From: RHLJ01 sp965242845
Lineage (GTDB): Bacteria; Bacteroidota; Rhodothermia; Balneolales; Balneolaceae
Assembly: GCA_965242845.1 (NCBI GenBank)
Contig: CBDETC010000002.1
Span: 558,001-622,000, forward strand
Direction of reading: 5' to 3'
DNA length: 64,000 nt
Positions 62,310-64,000 of this stretch are shown here, in pieces. The position numbers and the translations under genes are program-made. Under the pieces are notes generated by a model. The model was not told the origin of the DNA. It saw only the letters and a list, made by a program, of their open reading frames with translations, and did not search any database. The stretch's first letter is position 1. The number at the start of each line of letters is the position of its first letter.

Positions 62310-64000
62310 TCACCCTTCTACCTCTTCCACCTCGTACATCTCTATCGGAATACAAGAACAAATCAAGTTACGGTCGCCATAGGCATCGTCTACTCGGGAA
62401 ACACTTGGCCAGAACTTATTATATCTAAGCTCTTCAACCGGAAACGCTCCCTTTTCTCTAGAGTAACTTCTTTCCCAGGTTTCCGCTGTAACAACTCTCA
62501 TAGTGTGAGGGGCATGCTTCAGCACATTGCTTTCATGATCTGCTATGCCGTCTTCGATTTCCCTGATCTCATGCCTGATTCCAATCATCGCTTCACAAAA
62601 ACGATCCAGCTCTTCCTTGCTTTCGCTTTCTGTTGGCTCGATCATGAGAGTTCCTGCAACAGGAAAACTCATTGTAGGAGCATGAAACCCATAATCCATA
62701 AGACGTTTAGCAACATCAACCGCTTCAATCCCTGCTGTTTGCTTGAAGGGACGCAGATCTACAATAAATTCATGCGCAGAACGACCAGATTTACCGGTAT
62801 ATAAAATTGGGTAATGATCTTTTAATCGATCTTTGATATAGTTCGCATTCAGGATGGCATATTTCGTTGCATCTGTTAATCCTTCTGCCCCCATCATCCT
62901 GATGTATGCATATGAAATAGTTAAAATACTGGCACTTCCAAAAGGCGCCGCTGAAATAGCCGTAATTCCTTTACCCCCTCCTGTTTCAATTACAGAATGA
63001 CCTGAGAGAAAAGGAGTAAGATGTTTAGCAACACCTATTGGTCCCATCCCGGGGCCACCCCCACCATGAGGAATACAAAATGTTTTATGCAGGTTCAGAT
63101 GGCATACATCGGCACCAATTTCGCCAGGACTTGTCAACCCAACCTGGGCATTCATATTGGCTCCATCCATATATACCTGTCCACCATGCTGGTGAATAAT
63201 TTCACAAAACTCCTTCACTTTATGCTCAAATACTCCATGTGTAGAAGGATAAGTGATCATCAACGCAGCTAATCGATCACTATATTTCTCTGCTTTTTCG
63301 ATAAGATCATCAGTTGAAATATTACCGTGATTATCGGTTGCTACTACAACTACATCCATTCCAGCCATCACTGCACTGGCTGGATTAGTGCCATGAGCAG
63401 AAGAAGGAATAAGCGCGATATTTCGGTGCCCTTCTCCCCTGTTCTGGTGATAAGCTCGAATTGTCATCAAACCTGCATACTCACCCTGGGCACCTGAGTT
63501 AGGCTGTAATGAAACCGAATCGAAACCAGTGATTTCACTCAACCAGTCAACCAATTCCTCAAATAACTGGTAATAACCTAGTGCTTGTTCTTTGGGAGCA
63601 AATGGATGCAACTGACCAAACTCAGGCCATGTAACAGGAATCATCTCTGCCGTTGCATTAAGCTTCATAGTACAAGACCCCAATGAAATCATGGAGTGCA
63701 CTAATGACAAATCTTTATTCTCCAACCGCTTCATATACCTTAGCATCTCATGCTCAGTTTGATACAAACTGAATACCGGATGGGTCATGAAGTCTGAAGT
63801 ACGGGTCAATGATGCAGGATAAGAAACAGAAACTCCTTCAGCGTGTGCCTTTACATCAAAGTTCTGTACTCTGCCTTCCGCTTCAGCAAAAATTGCCAGG
63901 ACGGTCTCTACATCGTCAATCTCTTTAGCCTCATCAAAAGAAATACCAACTCGCCCATCACCGAAATAGCGGAAATTAACTTCTTTCGCTTCCGCTGCTT
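62310..64000 (-). CDS. gcvP: Glycine dehydrogenase (decarboxylating), P protein, C-terminal part
   Basis: The window cuts this gene at its 5' end: the frame is open through base 64000, and the translation upstream of 63809 (AEAKEVNFRYFGDGRVGISF, then SVSYPASLTRTSDFMTHPVF) continues the P-protein pattern. Visible is most of the second half, with PLP lysine in HLNLHKTFCIPHGGGGPG and ALIPSSAHGTNPASA. The enzyme decarboxylates glycine and passes the methylamine group to GcvH. The TTG at 63809 is not a true start. No gcvT or gcvH is in the window. Confidence 0.93.
   Translation of the reverse strand, partial: AAEAKEVNFRYFGDGRVGISFDEAKEIDDVETVLAIFAEAEGRVQNFDVKAHAEGVSVSYPASLTRTSDFMTHPVFSLYQTEHEMLRYMKRLENKDLSLVHSMISLGSCTMKLNATAEMIPVTWPEFGQLHPFAPKEQALGYYQLFEELVDWLSEITGFDSVSLQPNSGAQGEYAGLMTIRAYHQNRGEGHRNIALIPSSAHGTNPASAVMAGMDVVVVATDNHGNISTDDLIEKAEKYSDRLAALMITYPSTHGVFEHKVKEFCEIIHQHGGQVYMDGANMNAQVGLTSPGEIGADVCHLNLHKTFCIPHGGGGPGMGPIGVAKHLTPFLSGHSVIETGGGKGITAISAAPFGSASILTISYAYIRMMGAEGLTDATKYAILNANYIKDRLKDHYPILYTGKSGRSAHEFIVDLRPFKQTAGIEAVDVAKRLMDYGFHAPTMSFPVAGTLMIEPTESESKEELDRFCEAMIGIRHEIREIEDGIADHESNVLKHAPHTMRVVTAETWERSYSREKGAFPVEELRYNKFWPSVSRVDDAYGDRNLICSCIPIEMYEVEEVEG

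Noticed and set aside
62232..62804. 190-residue open frame on the plus strand
   Set aside because: It is antisense to gcvP for most of its length, has no recognisable domain and its composition is that of a reverse-strand shadow.
1..64000. CRISPR arrays, insertion sequences, prophage
   Set aside because: No regularly spaced direct repeats, transposase, integrase or phage gene was found; the repeats present are palindromic and scattered.

Overview
The window reads as chromosome from a member of the Balneolota (Balneolaceae-like) or a close relative in the Bacteroidota/Rhodothermota group. The signs are two secreted proteins with C-terminal NYPNPFNP-type sorting domains (GH81 and DUF1501 proteins), a fused alpha-beta 2-oxoacid dehydrogenase E1, a DUF5916 outer-membrane barrel, a DUF1800/DUF1501 pair, and a Bacteroidota-type serine palmitoyltransferase. 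This assignment rests on protein character only; no 16S gene is present.

Layout. 1-4173: DUF4129-DUF4350-MoxR-DUF58 operon, cut at its 5' end. 4304-8267 (minus): fused E1 dehydrogenase and class II fumarase. 8320-14137: a compact locus that looks like a full bacterial ceramide pathway (GNAT-type ceramide synthase, serine palmitoyltransferase, two GT4 glycosyltransferases, and a divergent SDR reductase), followed by a secreted propeller/Ig-like protein and mutY. 16862-19585: YjjG-like nucleotidase and a LemA-TPM-TPM module. 19669-22773 (minus): TetR regulator and FadE-type acyl-CoA dehydrogenase, with overlapping palindromes in front. 22979-25812: a secreted protein, trmB, pdxH and a thioredoxin-like protein.

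26113-28179 is an AT-rich block of three unknown genes. It is followed by a fragment of a tRNA-Gly, a large GH81 beta-1,3-glucanase gene and the intact tRNA-Gly(GCC), so the GH81 gene is bracketed by near-identical tRNA segments. 32206-39744: UPF1/DNA2-type helicase, GhrA-type reductase, and a ppc-ilvE-crcB run. 39986-45272: tag, an orphan gene, the DUF5916 barrel, a folded noncoding element and an APC permease. 45454-49507: a sulfur operon (TauE, metallo-beta-lactamase/rhodanese persulfide dioxygenase, split YeeE pair) divergent from a GntR/UTRA regulator over a shared palindrome. 49561-56330: DinB, small proteins, a glycosyltransferase/metallophosphoesterase pair, OsmC, a Cys-rich lipoprotein, and DUF1501/DUF1800. 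56444-59702: a tight glutamine-synthetase-like, APH-like kinase and HAD phosphatase operon. 59732-64000 (minus): S9 peptidase and glycine decarboxylase (cut by the window end).

Most of the window is ordinary housekeeping. The strongest candidates for less-described biology are: (i) the glyco-ceramide locus; (ii) the folded element at 43714-43911, whose first part can form an H-type pseudoknot; (iii) the GntR-controlled sulfur operon; (iv) the ligase-kinase-phosphatase operon; (v) the tRNA-bracketed GH81 cassette. A family of dispersed palindromic repeats sits between genes at several or more places. No CRISPR array, insertion sequence, integrase or phage gene was seen.
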